Of a DNA stretch of 64,000 bases, positions 20,035 through 30,889 are shown one piece after another. A model generated the notes under the pieces. The model searched no databases. It was not told the DNA's origin and saw nothing but the letters and a program-made list of their open reading frames with translations. The stretch covers positions 124,001 to 188,000 of the forward strand of contig PHCE01000001.1 of NCBI GenBank assembly GCA_002840765.1, given 5' to 3'. The first letter of the stretch is position 1. Each line of letters starts with the position of its first letter. Source of the stretch: Betaproteobacteria bacterium HGW-Betaproteobacteria-7. GTDB lineage: Bacteria > Pseudomonadota > Gammaproteobacteria > Burkholderiales > Rhodocyclaceae. Made by a program: the position numbers and the translations under genes.

Positions 20035-21446
20035 GCGAGGAACATCGTTGAGTGCTCCAGATCCTCGTGCGTATGCCCGTTCTCAAGGGCGCTGACGAAC
20101 TTGCGCCAGATGAGATCCGGCTCACCCACCCGGAAACCGTAGAAACCGTTGAAGCCATTGGCCTTGTCGCGCACGGCCAGGGCCTTGACGACTGACACTT
20201 CGCTGCGCCCGAGATGCACGGTGGCGGAACTCCAGACGTTGAGCGGCAGGCCTTCACGGGCGTAGGCCTGAAAGCCGTACTCCGATACCTCAATTACCTG
20301 GAGTTCGAATTCGCTACCGCCGTCGACACTCATGCGCCCCGGGCATTTAACCGAGAAGCGCCGATGCTGACGCAAGTGCACGCCGCCGCCCTGTTCCGGA
20401 AAATCGGGAAGAATGTCGCGATAGGCCGGCAGGTCGTAGATGGAATGCAGCAGGGCTTTCTTGCGCGGATCGAGATTGACGAAGCCTTCGGTTGCCTGAT
20501 TGAAGAAAAAATCGAGCAATTGCGGCGTCAGCACCGGGTCGTTGGTGGTGAAGTAGCGCCGGTTGGGTAATTGCACGTTAGCCAGGCGAACCTCGGTGAA
20601 ATAGGCCAGCAAATTCTTGCGCGGCGCTTTGCCAGCGTAGGCCGGAGCCATGACAGTCGGCGCCTGGTGCAGGTCGAGCGCCGCGCCGACCGCCGGCGCG
20701 CCATTGGCGAAGTCATATTTGTCGACGATGTTGGCCGTCAGGCGTTCGAAAAAGAGCAGCGATTCGTACATCTCGATGCGGTTCGGATTGACGGCGATGA
20801 GCAGGTGGCGCGTGTCGAAATACGCCGTCGCGTACTCGTACATGAATTTCATCAGTGGAAACAGGATGGCCCCGCCCGTCTTGCGGAATTTCGGATGCAC
20901 GGCCAGCGCGGAAACTTCGGCCAGATTGCCGCCCTTGAGGCGGACAGCGCTGAGGTCGAAGATTTTCTGCAACGGAAAGCCGAAGGCGCTTTCACGTATC
21001 AGCGAAATGGTGCCGACCACCTCGCCATCCCATTTGGCACACAGGGTCGTCGTCGTCGGCAGCGCATGGTAGATGGTGACGCGCATCCCGGACGGGTCCG
21101 GTTTCATGAAGCCCGCGTCCACGTAAGCATCGTGCAGCAGCGAAAAACAGGCTTCGAGTTCCTGGCGGGTATCGGCGATTTTCAGCACCAGGCGCGAACT
21201 TGGCGCCGGATCGCAATCGACGAAGGAACGGTAGACCGCAAAGCGGGTTTGCCGCGGCAAGGCTGCCAGCAGGCGGCGCAAACCCTGACGCACAACTTTT
21301 CTAATTGCCTTGATCGTGCCGTTCGCCACGCAAGCCCCTTTGCCAGGCAAGATTGATGTTGGTGGGATAGCGTACTTATACACCAGCGGCAAAGCAAACC
21401 CTATCATCCCCGTCAGCAATGACTTGCCGCTGGTCCACAATATCAC
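20031..21446 (-). CDS. FeeM-like N-acyl amino acid synthase / PEP-CTERM-associated acyltransferase with C-terminal PilZ-like domain
   Basis: GNAT-like N-acyltransferase region (LLHDAYVDAGFMKPDPSGMRVTIYHALPTTTTLCAKWDGEVVGTISLI); C-terminal RQHRRFSVKCPGRM...EVSEYGFQAYA resembling PilZ RxxxR and D/NxSxxG. The exact start is uncertain. Confidence 0.78.
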   Translation of the reverse strand: MILWTSGKSLLTGMIGFALPLVYKYAIPPTSILPGKGACVANGTIKAIRKVVRQGLRRLLAALPRQTRFAVYRSFVDCDPAPSSRLVLKIADTRQELEACFSLLHDAYVDAGFMKPDPSGMRVTIYHALPTTTTLCAKWDGEVVGTISLIRESAFGFPLQKIFDLSAVRLKGGNLAEVSALAVHPKFRKTGGAILFPLMKFMYEYATAYFDTRHLLIAVNPNRIEMYESLLFFERLTANIVDKYDFANGAPAVGAALDLHQAPTVMAPAYAGKAPRKNLLAYFTEVRLANVQLPNRRYFTTNDPVLTPQLLDFFFNQATEGFVNLDPRKKALLHSIYDLPAYRDILPDFPEQGGGVHLRQHRRFSVKCPGRMSVDGGSEFELQVIEVSEYGFQAYAREGLPLNVWSSATVHLGRSEVSVVKALAVRDKANGFNGFYGFRVGEPDLIWRKFVSALENGHTHEDLEHSTMFLA

Positions 21447-21729
21447 TTTGGTAATAAAGATTTTTTAACAAACCGCAGCTACACTTACAGGCTTTCGTGC
21501 ACTGCAATAAAACAGCAAGCAAGGTCATTTGCGCCTACTGATCTGCTTTAACACGCTTTAATAAAAATGATAAATTTGCGTCATTCGGCAACATCCACGG
21601 CTCATTCCACTACCAGCCTCTTTTTCCGGCCATGTTTGGCATTTCGGGAACCCGACATGGGAATTGGCAGTCTTTGTGAAATACTGCACAGGCATCATTT
21701 GCTCGGCCTCCTAGAATCAATTTGTACAC

Positions 21730-21756
21730 AACCTTGCCAGAACAGGCCGCAAGGTT
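21730..21756. promoter_or_regulatory. 8-bp perfect inverted repeat AACCTTGC-N11-GCAAGGTT overlapping a possible sigma-54-like AGGCC-N7-TTGCC element
   Basis: Read directly; lies in the 407-bp divergent intergenic region before the Prs-type sugar transferase. Confidence 0.4.
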
Positions 21757-21853
21757 GCCGGATATTGAACGTGCGGAAAATTCCACCGCCTTCGCCGGCC
21801 TACGACGAATTCGGGGAGTTGGAGAATATGCAAGTCAGGAGCGGGGACTGATC

Positions 21854-23239
21854 ATGGTCAGAATATTCAATCACTGGTTGCGCTGGCGCTCGCTGGTTCA
21901 GATGCTTTTCGACTTTTCCTTCGTCATCGTTGCCATCGTCATCGCCATGATGTGGGTGCACAACGGTCTGCCAGTCAATCATCGCCAAGTGCTTCTGTTC
22001 GCCGGGTTGCTCGCCGGTGCCATGCTGCTGATCAATGCCTGGCTGGGTTTTTACCAGCGCCTCAGTCAACGTAGTCCGATGGAGACCCGCGCCCGCGCCG
22101 TACTTTCGCTCTATCTTGCGGTCCCGGTAGCCTACGGCATTTACGCACTGCTGCCATTGACCGGCGTCAGCCGCGAGTTCATTCAGCTGTCTGCCATGTC
22201 GGCCGTCTTCGGCATGCTGATCACCCGCGTCACCACCACCCAGAGCAGTTCCAACGGCAGCATCCTCTCCCGGCGCATCATGGTTTTCGGCACCGGCGCC
22301 CATGCGCTGGCCGTCAAGCGTGCCCTGAACAAGTCTGATCCGTCAGCCGAGATCATCGGTTTCTTCCCAGGTCCGAACGAAGAATCGCCCTCGGTGCCGA
22401 GCAACCTGCTGCTGCCGCGCGAACGCTCGTTGACCGATTCCGCCCTCAGCCTGAAAGCCGATGAGATCGTCGTTGCCCTCAGCGAACGCCGTGGCGGCGC
22501 CATGCCACTACGCGAACTCCTCGACTGCAAGCTGCAGGGTATCCGCGTTCTTGACCTGGCCAGCCACTTCGAGCAGACACTCGGTCAGATTCGCCTCGAT
22601 TCGCTCTACGCCGGCTGGCTGATCTTCGGTGACGGTTTCCGCCAGGGCGCGTTGCGCACGGTCGTCAAGCGCATCTTCGACATCATCTGTGCCCTGATTC
22701 TGATCATCCTGGCCTTGCCGATGATGGCCGTTGCCGCCATCGCCATCGTCATCGAGAACGGCTTCCCGATTCTCTACCGCCAGGAGCGGGTCGGCCTCAA
22801 CGGCCGCCTGTTCAACGTCATCAAGTTCCGCAGCATGCGCCGCGATGCGGAAAAAGATGGCAAGCCGGTCTGGGCGACCAAGCAGGACGACCGCGTGACA
22901 CGCGTCGGCAAGATCATCCGCAAGTTGCGCATCGACGAGCTCCCCCAACTGTTCAGCGTGCTCAAGGGTGACATGAGCTTGGTCGGGCCACGTCCAGAAC
23001 GCCCTTTCTTCGTCGATCAACTGACTAAGGAAATCCCCTTCTACGCCGTACGCCACAGCGTCAAGCCGGGCGTTACCGGCTGGGCCCAGGTTCGCTATCA
23101 CTACGGGGCGACGGTCGAAGATTCAGCCGAGAAGCTGCAGTACGACTTGTATTACGTCAAGAATCACTCTTTGTTCCTGGACATCCTGGTGCTTTTCGAC
23201 ACCATCGGTGTCGTGCTCACCGGCAAGGGTGCCCAATAA
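21854..23239 (+). CDS. undecaprenyl-phosphate sugar phosphotransferase (exosortase/PEP-CTERM-associated type)
   Basis: KRIFDIICALILIILALPMMAVAAIAIVIENGFPILYRQERVGLNGRLFNVIKFRSM; DELPQLFSVLKGDMSLVGPRPERP; ATG 21854 preferred. Confidence 0.9.
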   Translation: MVRIFNHWLRWRSLVQMLFDFSFVIVAIVIAMMWVHNGLPVNHRQVLLFAGLLAGAMLLINAWLGFYQRLSQRSPMETRARAVLSLYLAVPVAYGIYALLPLTGVSREFIQLSAMSAVFGMLITRVTTTQSSSNGSILSRRIMVFGTGAHALAVKRALNKSDPSAEIIGFFPGPNEESPSVPSNLLLPRERSLTDSALSLKADEIVVALSERRGGAMPLRELLDCKLQGIRVLDLASHFEQTLGQIRLDSLYAGWLIFGDGFRQGALRTVVKRIFDIICALILIILALPMMAVAAIAIVIENGFPILYRQERVGLNGRLFNVIKFRSMRRDAEKDGKPVWATKQDDRVTRVGKIIRKLRIDELPQLFSVLKGDMSLVGPRPERPFFVDQLTKEIPFYAVRHSVKPGVTGWAQVRYHYGATVEDSAEKLQYDLYYVKNHSLFLDILVLFDTIGVVLTGKGAQ

Positions 23240-23279
23240 TTCTTCGACACCGCATTCGCGGCGTCCTTCCTGACTGCGC

Positions 23280-25391
23280 ATGGAAACTGCCTCGGCCCCG
23301 TTGATCGCTTGGAGCTTCGGAATTGCCGCGGCGGCCTACGGGCTTTTCGCTGCTTATCTGCTCGTCCTCGGCCCCCCCCTGCAATCCGGCCCGCGCACCC
23401 GCAGGATGCTGCTGGCCGTTGCGACAGCCCTGATCTGGGCAACGATTTCCTGGGCATCGTTCGACACCGGCCATCCCTTCCTGCTCTTCCTATCGTCGAT
23501 CGCCGATGTGCTGCGCCATGGTGCCTGGTTCGCCTTCCTGATCCTGCTGCTGCGCCCAGCCGCCAGCGGCGAAGGCCAAGACCTGCTCCCCAGCTGGCTG
23601 GTACCTGCCTGCTGGCTGAGCGTGGCCAGCAGCATCGTCTGGCAGATTTCGCTGACCTTTGGCCTGCTGGCCGGCGAGCAATGGCTGCGCATAGCGCTGT
23701 TTCTCGGCCTCGCCCTGCCGGTCCTCGGCCTGATCCTGGTCGAGCAACTGTTTCGCAGCGTCGCCGATGACTCGGTCTGGAACATCAAGCCGCTCTGCCT
23801 CGGCCTGGGCGGCCAACTGGTTTTTGACGTCTATCTCTTCTCCGAAGCTCTGATGTTCAACCGCCTCGATCCGGATGCCTACGCTGCCCGCGGCTTCATC
23901 CATGCGATCACGGTTCCGCTGCTGCTACTGGCCACCTTGCGCAGTCGCGACTGGACCACCAAGATCCGGCTGTCACAGCGTGCTGCCTTCCACTCGGCGA
24001 CACTCCTGATGGCCGGCCTGTATCTGCTGTTCATGGCTAGCGTTGGTTACTACGTCCGCTACTTCGGCGGCGAGTGGGGACGGGCCCTGCAGCTGGCCCT
24101 GGTTTTCGCTGCCGTGCTCGGTCTCGGCGTACTTTTCCTGTCCGGCGCCATACGGGCCAGGATGCGCGTGCTGGTCGGCAAGCATTTCTATCGTTATCGC
24201 TACGATTACCGCGAGGAGTGGCTACGCTTCACGCGTACTCTGGCGACTCAGGATTCCCCCCAGGCCATGGGCCAGCAGGTGATCCGCGGTCTGGCGACGA
24301 TGGTCGAGAGCCCGGCCGGCGGGCTCTGGCTGCGCGAAGGGGGCCAGGACAGCTATCGTCAGACGGCGCGCTGGAACATCCCGGCCAGCGAGGCAGAAGA
24401 AAAAATCGATTCGCCGCTCGTCGAGTTCCTGATTTCCAGCGGCTGGGTGGTCAATCTCGAGGAATACCGCTGCTTCCCCGGCCGCTATGGCGAACTCGAC
24501 ATTCCGCCCTGGCTCTCCGAACTGCCGAATGCCTGGCTGATCGTGCCGCTGATGGTGGGCAGCCAGATGACCGGTTTCGTTGTCCTGGCCAGTGCCCGGA
24601 CACCGATTGATGTCAATTGGGAGGTTAACGACCTGCTGCGCACCGCCGGTTGCCAGGCGGCCGGTTTCCTGGCCAACATGCAGGCAACCGAGGCGCTGCT
24701 CGAAGCCCGCAAGTTCGACGCCTTCAACCGCATGTCGGCCTTCGTTGTCCATGACCTGAAGAACATCGTCACCCAGCTCGCCCTGATGTTGAAGAATGCC
24801 GAGCGGCATCGCGACAACCCGGAGTTCCAGCAGGACATGCTGATGACCGTCGAACATTCGGTGGAACGCATGCGTCAATTGATGATGCAATTGCGCGAAG
24901 GGGCCACCCCCCCGGGAACGGCCTGCGGTGTTAATCTTCCAGACGTCATCGAACGTATCCGCAAGGAAAAGGCGGACCAAGGGAGGGAGGTCGAATTGCA
25001 ATTGCACGAAAACCTGGCTACCCGTGGCCATGAGGATCGCCTCGAACGGGTTATCGGCCATCTGGTGCAGAACGCGCTCGACGCCACCGATCCGGCTGGC
25101 CGTGTCGCCGTCACCCTGGAGCGCCGTGGTGACCGGGCGGCACTGGAAGTTGCCGACACCGGCCACGGCATGACCCCGGAATTCATCCGCGAACGCCTGT
25201 TCAAGCCCTTCCAGAGCACCAAGCAGGCAGGCATGGGCATTGGTGCCTTCGAAAGCGCCCAGTACATCCGCGAACTCGGCGGCGAAATGCAGGTGGAGAG
25301 CGAGCCCGACAAGGGCACGCGGATCACCGTCATCCTGCCCTTGTTCGAGGTCCGCACCGAATCCGATTTGCGCGAAAAGGAAATCGTTTGA
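23280..25391 (+). CDS. prsK: membrane sensor histidine kinase PrsK-like
   Basis: N-terminal TM array, GAF-like middle, VVHDLKNIVTQLALMLKNAERH H-box, HATPase motifs LVQNALDAT, VADTGHGM, GMGIGAFESAQYIRELGG. Confidence 0.88.
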   Translation: METASAPLIAWSFGIAAAAYGLFAAYLLVLGPPLQSGPRTRRMLLAVATALIWATISWASFDTGHPFLLFLSSIADVLRHGAWFAFLILLLRPAASGEGQDLLPSWLVPACWLSVASSIVWQISLTFGLLAGEQWLRIALFLGLALPVLGLILVEQLFRSVADDSVWNIKPLCLGLGGQLVFDVYLFSEALMFNRLDPDAYAARGFIHAITVPLLLLATLRSRDWTTKIRLSQRAAFHSATLLMAGLYLLFMASVGYYVRYFGGEWGRALQLALVFAAVLGLGVLFLSGAIRARMRVLVGKHFYRYRYDYREEWLRFTRTLATQDSPQAMGQQVIRGLATMVESPAGGLWLREGGQDSYRQTARWNIPASEAEEKIDSPLVEFLISSGWVVNLEEYRCFPGRYGELDIPPWLSELPNAWLIVPLMVGSQMTGFVVLASARTPIDVNWEVNDLLRTAGCQAAGFLANMQATEALLEARKFDAFNRMSAFVVHDLKNIVTQLALMLKNAERHRDNPEFQQDMLMTVEHSVERMRQLMMQLREGATPPGTACGVNLPDVIERIRKEKADQGREVELQLHENLATRGHEDRLERVIGHLVQNALDATDPAGRVAVTLERRGDRAALEVADTGHGMTPEFIRERLFKPFQSTKQAGMGIGAFESAQYIRELGGEMQVESEPDKGTRITVILPLFEVRTESDLREKEIV

Positions 25392-26743
25392 GCAACGAAA
25401 AGCTACGCCCCCTGCTGATTGTCGAGGACGATCCGGCATTGCAGAAGCAGTTGCGCTGGTCCTTCGACCAGTACGAGACGCTCACTGCCGGCGATCGGGA
25501 AAGCGCGCTGAGCCAGATTCACCGCCATAATCCGGCGGTCGTCACCATGGACCTCGGCCTACCGCCGGATGCCGACTCCGTCTCCGAGGGCTTCCGCCTG
25601 CTTGAACAGATCCTCGCGGCAGCGCCCGACACCAAGGTCATAGTCCTTACCGGCCAGAACGACCGGACCAATGCCTTACGCGCCATCGGCCTCGGCGCCT
25701 ACGATTTTTTTGCCAAGCCATTCGAGCCGGAACTGCTGCTCCTAACCATCGACCGCGCCTTCCGGCTGTACGACCTGCAACAGGAAAACCGGCGCCTGCA
25801 GTCCGCCCAACACCCCGACGCTCTGGCCGGACTGATCACCCGCAGCCCGGAGATGCTGCGCGTCTGCCGTACCATCGAAAAAGTCGCCGGCAGCAATGCC
25901 ACCGTGCTCCTGCTCGGCGAAAGCGGCACCGGCAAGGAAGTTTTGGCGCGTGGCCTGCACGAGGCCTCGCCGCGCAAGAACGAACGGTTTGTCGCCATCA
26001 ACTGCGCGGCCATTCCCGACAATCTGCTGGAAAGCGAGCTGTTCGGCTATGAAAAGGGGGCCTTCACCGGCGCCGCCAAGACGACGCCGGGCAAGATCGA
26101 GAGTGCCGACGGCGGCACCCTGATGCTCGACGAAATCGGCGATCTGCCCCATCCGCTACAGGCCAAGTTGTTGCGCTTCCTGCAAGAGCGCGTCGTCGAA
26201 CGCCTGGGCGGGCGCCAGGAAATCCCGGTCGATGTGCGCATCGTCTGTGCCACCCATCAGGATCTGAAGACGCTGATCAAGGAAGGGCGTTTCCGCGAGG
26301 ACCTGTTCTACCGTCTGGCCGAGATCATCATCAACATCCCGCCGCTGCGCCAGCGTCAGGGCGATGCCGCGCTGCTCGCCCACGCCTTTGTCCGCCGCTT
26401 TGCCAACGAACACAATTGCGGCAGCATGACCCTAACCGAGGATGCCGTGCGCACCATCGAGGCGCATCCGTGGCCGGGCAACGTCCGCGAGCTGGAAAAC
26501 TGCATCAAGCGTGCGGTCATCATGGCCGACGGCGCCCAGATCAACCGCGACGACATTGGTCTGGAAAACGATGCCGAGCAATCTGAATTCATCGACCTGC
26601 GCAAGATTCGCGACGACGCCGAGCGCAATGCCGTAGTCACCGCCCTTGGCCGCGCCAACGGCAATGTCGTGCGCGCCGCGGAAATTCTCGGCATCAGCCG
26701 GCCAACCCTCTACGACCTGATGCATCGCCTGGGCCTCAAGTAA
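25388..26743 (+). CDS. prsR: sigma-54-dependent response regulator PrsR-like
   Basis: TTG start overlapping prsK stop; receiver domain (VEDDPALQKQL, VVTMDLGLPPD), AAA+ GESGTGKEVLARGLH, GAFTGA loop, C-terminal Fis-type HTH. Confidence 0.9.
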   Translation: MSNEKLRPLLIVEDDPALQKQLRWSFDQYETLTAGDRESALSQIHRHNPAVVTMDLGLPPDADSVSEGFRLLEQILAAAPDTKVIVLTGQNDRTNALRAIGLGAYDFFAKPFEPELLLLTIDRAFRLYDLQQENRRLQSAQHPDALAGLITRSPEMLRVCRTIEKVAGSNATVLLLGESGTGKEVLARGLHEASPRKNERFVAINCAAIPDNLLESELFGYEKGAFTGAAKTTPGKIESADGGTLMLDEIGDLPHPLQAKLLRFLQERVVERLGGRQEIPVDVRIVCATHQDLKTLIKEGRFREDLFYRLAEIIINIPPLRQRQGDAALLAHAFVRRFANEHNCGSMTLTEDAVRTIEAHPWPGNVRELENCIKRAVIMADGAQINRDDIGLENDAEQSEFIDLRKIRDDAERNAVVTALGRANGNVVRAAEILGISRPTLYDLMHRLGLK

Positions 26744-26767
26744 CCTCGAAAAGAGAAAGAACGTCAC

Positions 26768-29539
26768 ATGAAAAAGCCTACCTCCATCATTTCTACCGCG
26801 ATTTCAACCGCCCTGCTGGCTGCCTTTCTCGGCGGCTGCGGCGGCGACGATCCAGCCCAACTGATCGCCTCTGGCAAGGATTTCCTGGCCAAAAACGACA
26901 ACAAGGCCGCAGTCATTCAGCTGAAGAATGCCCTGCAGGCCGATCCTGATCTCGGCGAAGCGCGCTTCCTGCTCGGCAAGGCCCTGCTGGCCAGCGGCGA
27001 TGTCGCCGGCGCCGAAGTCGAATTGCGCAAGGCCTACAACCTGAAGTACGCCAGCGACGATGTCGTTCCCCTCCTCGCCCAGGCCATGCTGACCAACGGC
27101 CAGGCAAAGAAGGTAACCGATGAGTTCGCGACCACCGAGCTGGGCACCAACCTGGCCAAGGCCAGTTTGAAAACCGTCCTCAGCACCGCCTGGGCCATCC
27201 AGGACAAGAACGAACAGGCGAACAACGAACTGACCAGCGCCCTCGCCGCCCAGGCAGACTACGCCCCGGCCCTGCTCGCCCAGTCACGGCAGAAGGCAAT
27301 CAGCAGCGACCTGCCCGGTGCCCTGAAAATTGTTGAAGGCGTGCTCGTCGCCAATCCCAAGGATCATGATGCCCTGCTCCTGGCCGGTTCGCTGCTGGCA
27401 GCAACATCGGATAGCCAGGGTGCGCTTGAGCGCTATCGCCAGGCGGTCACCGTCAAACCTGATTCCCTGATGGCTCACTCGGCAGTCATATCGACACTGT
27501 TCCAGTTGCGTAAACCAGAAGATGCAGCGGTGCAGATCGAAGCGATGCAGAAGATCGCCCCCAAGCATCCGCAGACACTCTACCTTTCCGGGCAATCGGC
27601 CTATCAGCGCAAGGACTTCAAGGCGGCGCGCGAAATCAGCCAGGAACTCCTGAAAGTAACCCCCGACAACGTCAGTGCCCTGCTGCTCGCTGGCGCCAGC
27701 GAGTTCCAGCTGCGCTCTTACTTGCAGGCGGAGGCGCATCTGAGCAAGCTGCTGCAGAAGAGTCCCAACTCGGCGCTGGGCCGCCGCCTGCTCGTCGCCA
27801 CCTACCTCCGTTCCGGTCAGGCAACCAAGGCCATGGCCGCCCTGCAACCAGCACTTGAACAAATCGAAAATGATCCCACCCTGCTCGCCCTGGCGGGCGA
27901 AACCTATCTAATGAACGGCGATGCGGACAAGTCTGCGGAATACTTCGCCAAGGCCGCGAAACTTGACCCGGACAACAAAGGCAAGCAGGTTTCCGTCGCC
28001 ATTGCCCATCTCGCCCAAGGCAAGAGCGGTGCTGTGACGGAGCTGGAACAGATTGCCAGTACCGACAGCGGGACCAGCGCCGATCTGGCGCTGATTGCCA
28101 CCCATCTGAAAGCCAGGCAACTAGACAAAGCGCTGAAAGCCATCGACGCACTTGAGAAAAAGCAACCTGACAACGCGGCAACCCACAACCTGCGCGGACG
28201 TACATTGCTCGGCAAGAAAGACATCGTCGGCGCCCGAGTCAGCTTCGCGAAGGCCCTGCAACTCAATCCCACCTTCTTCCCTGCAGCCGCCAGCCTAGCT
28301 GCCCTTGACGTCGCCGACAAAAAACCCGAGGAGGCCCGCAAGCGCTTCGAGGCGATACTCGCCGTCGATCCCAAGCATGCCCAGGCCCTGCTCGCCACCG
28401 CCGAACTGGCAACCAGCACGGGCGGCAAACCGGCAGAAGTTGAAAAACTGATCGGTAACGCTGTTCTGGCCAATCCTCAGGACATTACGGCCCGCCTTGC
28501 GCTGATCCAGCACCATCTGAAGAACAAGGATAACAAGAAGGCAATGACCGCAGCCAATGATGCAACGGCCGCCATACCCGATCGGCCCGAAATCCTTGAT
28601 GCACTCGGCCGAACCCAGCAAATATCCGGGGATACCAGCCAGGCACTGAACACTTACGGCAAACTGGCCACCCTGCAGCCGACCTCACCTTTGGCCCACA
28701 TGCGTCTGGCGGAAATCCATCTGGCCGAGAAAAACCGCGACGAAGCAGTCAAGAACCTGCGGAAGGCTCTGGAGATCCGGCCGGATTTGCTTGACGCCCA
28801 GCGCGGCCTGATTCTGTTCTTCGTTGAGGACAAGAAAATGGCTGAAGCCTTGGCCGTTACCCGTCAGATACAGCAACAACGACCCAAGGAAGCCATCGGC
28901 CACATTCTCGAAGGTGATGCTCATGCCACCGCCAGCTCCTGGCCAGAAGCCATCAAGGCATATCGTGCCGGCCTCAAGCTTGAGCCTTCCCCGGATCTGG
29001 CAATCAAGCTTTTCAGCGCGCTGAAAGCCTCGGGCAACACTGCCGAAGCCGAGCGCTGGGCGGCAACGTGGATGAAGGAGTATCCGAAGGATATCGCCCT
29101 GCGCATGCATCAGGGAGATATTGCTCTCGCGCGCAAGGATTACGAGAGTGCAGCCCAGATTTATCGCGCTGCTCTTGAAATTCAGCCAGAGAATCCCCTG
29201 ATTCTCAACAACCTGGCCTGGGTCTCGGGCCAGCTTAAGTCGCCAAAGGCGATTGAATACGCGGAAAAGGCCAATCGCATCGCTCCCAATCAGCCCGCTG
29301 TCATGGATACCCTAGCTATGCTGCTGGCCGAAAAGGGTGATTCTGCGCAGGCAATCGAACTGCTGCGCAAGGCGATGCAGATTGCTCCGCAAGCCGCACT
29401 GGTCCAGTTGAACCTTGCCAAGGTACTAATCGGCAGCGGTCAAAAGGATGCGGCGCGCAAGGAACTGGACGAATTGGCCAAGCTGGGCGACAAGTTCACC
29501 GGCCATTCGGAAGTCGCGCGTCTGCAAAAGGAACTCTGA
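26768..29539 (+). CDS. prsT: PrsT-like TPR-repeat lipoprotein of the PEP-CTERM system
   Basis: Lipobox-like LLAAFLGGCGGDDPAQLI, then many TPRs; directly follows prsK-prsR. Confidence 0.88.
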   Translation: MKKPTSIISTAISTALLAAFLGGCGGDDPAQLIASGKDFLAKNDNKAAVIQLKNALQADPDLGEARFLLGKALLASGDVAGAEVELRKAYNLKYASDDVVPLLAQAMLTNGQAKKVTDEFATTELGTNLAKASLKTVLSTAWAIQDKNEQANNELTSALAAQADYAPALLAQSRQKAISSDLPGALKIVEGVLVANPKDHDALLLAGSLLAATSDSQGALERYRQAVTVKPDSLMAHSAVISTLFQLRKPEDAAVQIEAMQKIAPKHPQTLYLSGQSAYQRKDFKAAREISQELLKVTPDNVSALLLAGASEFQLRSYLQAEAHLSKLLQKSPNSALGRRLLVATYLRSGQATKAMAALQPALEQIENDPTLLALAGETYLMNGDADKSAEYFAKAAKLDPDNKGKQVSVAIAHLAQGKSGAVTELEQIASTDSGTSADLALIATHLKARQLDKALKAIDALEKKQPDNAATHNLRGRTLLGKKDIVGARVSFAKALQLNPTFFPAAASLAALDVADKKPEEARKRFEAILAVDPKHAQALLATAELATSTGGKPAEVEKLIGNAVLANPQDITARLALIQHHLKNKDNKKAMTAANDATAAIPDRPEILDALGRTQQISGDTSQALNTYGKLATLQPTSPLAHMRLAEIHLAEKNRDEAVKNLRKALEIRPDLLDAQRGLILFFVEDKKMAEALAVTRQIQQQRPKEAIGHILEGDAHATASSWPEAIKAYRAGLKLEPSPDLAIKLFSALKASGNTAEAERWAATWMKEYPKDIALRMHQGDIALARKDYESAAQIYRAALEIQPENPLILNNLAWVSGQLKSPKAIEYAEKANRIAPNQPAVMDTLAMLLAEKGDSAQAIELLRKAMQIAPQAALVQLNLAKVLIGSGQKDAARKELDELAKLGDKFTGHSEVARLQKEL

Positions 29540-29599
29540 CTCGGCCGCACCGCCCTATCCAATATACAAAACCATAACGCTTACTCTTCAAGGAAAAAC

Positions 29600-30880
<1,281 letters not shown>

Positions 30881-30889
30881 GGAGTTCCG

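Noticed and set aside
21669-21690. ATTGGCAGTCTTTGTGAAAT as a sigma-54 promoter
   Set aside because: -12 GC dinucleotide absent at the required spacing.
24222-25439. 405-aa minus-strand ORF opposite prsK
   Set aside because: Antisense of prsK with no domain pattern.
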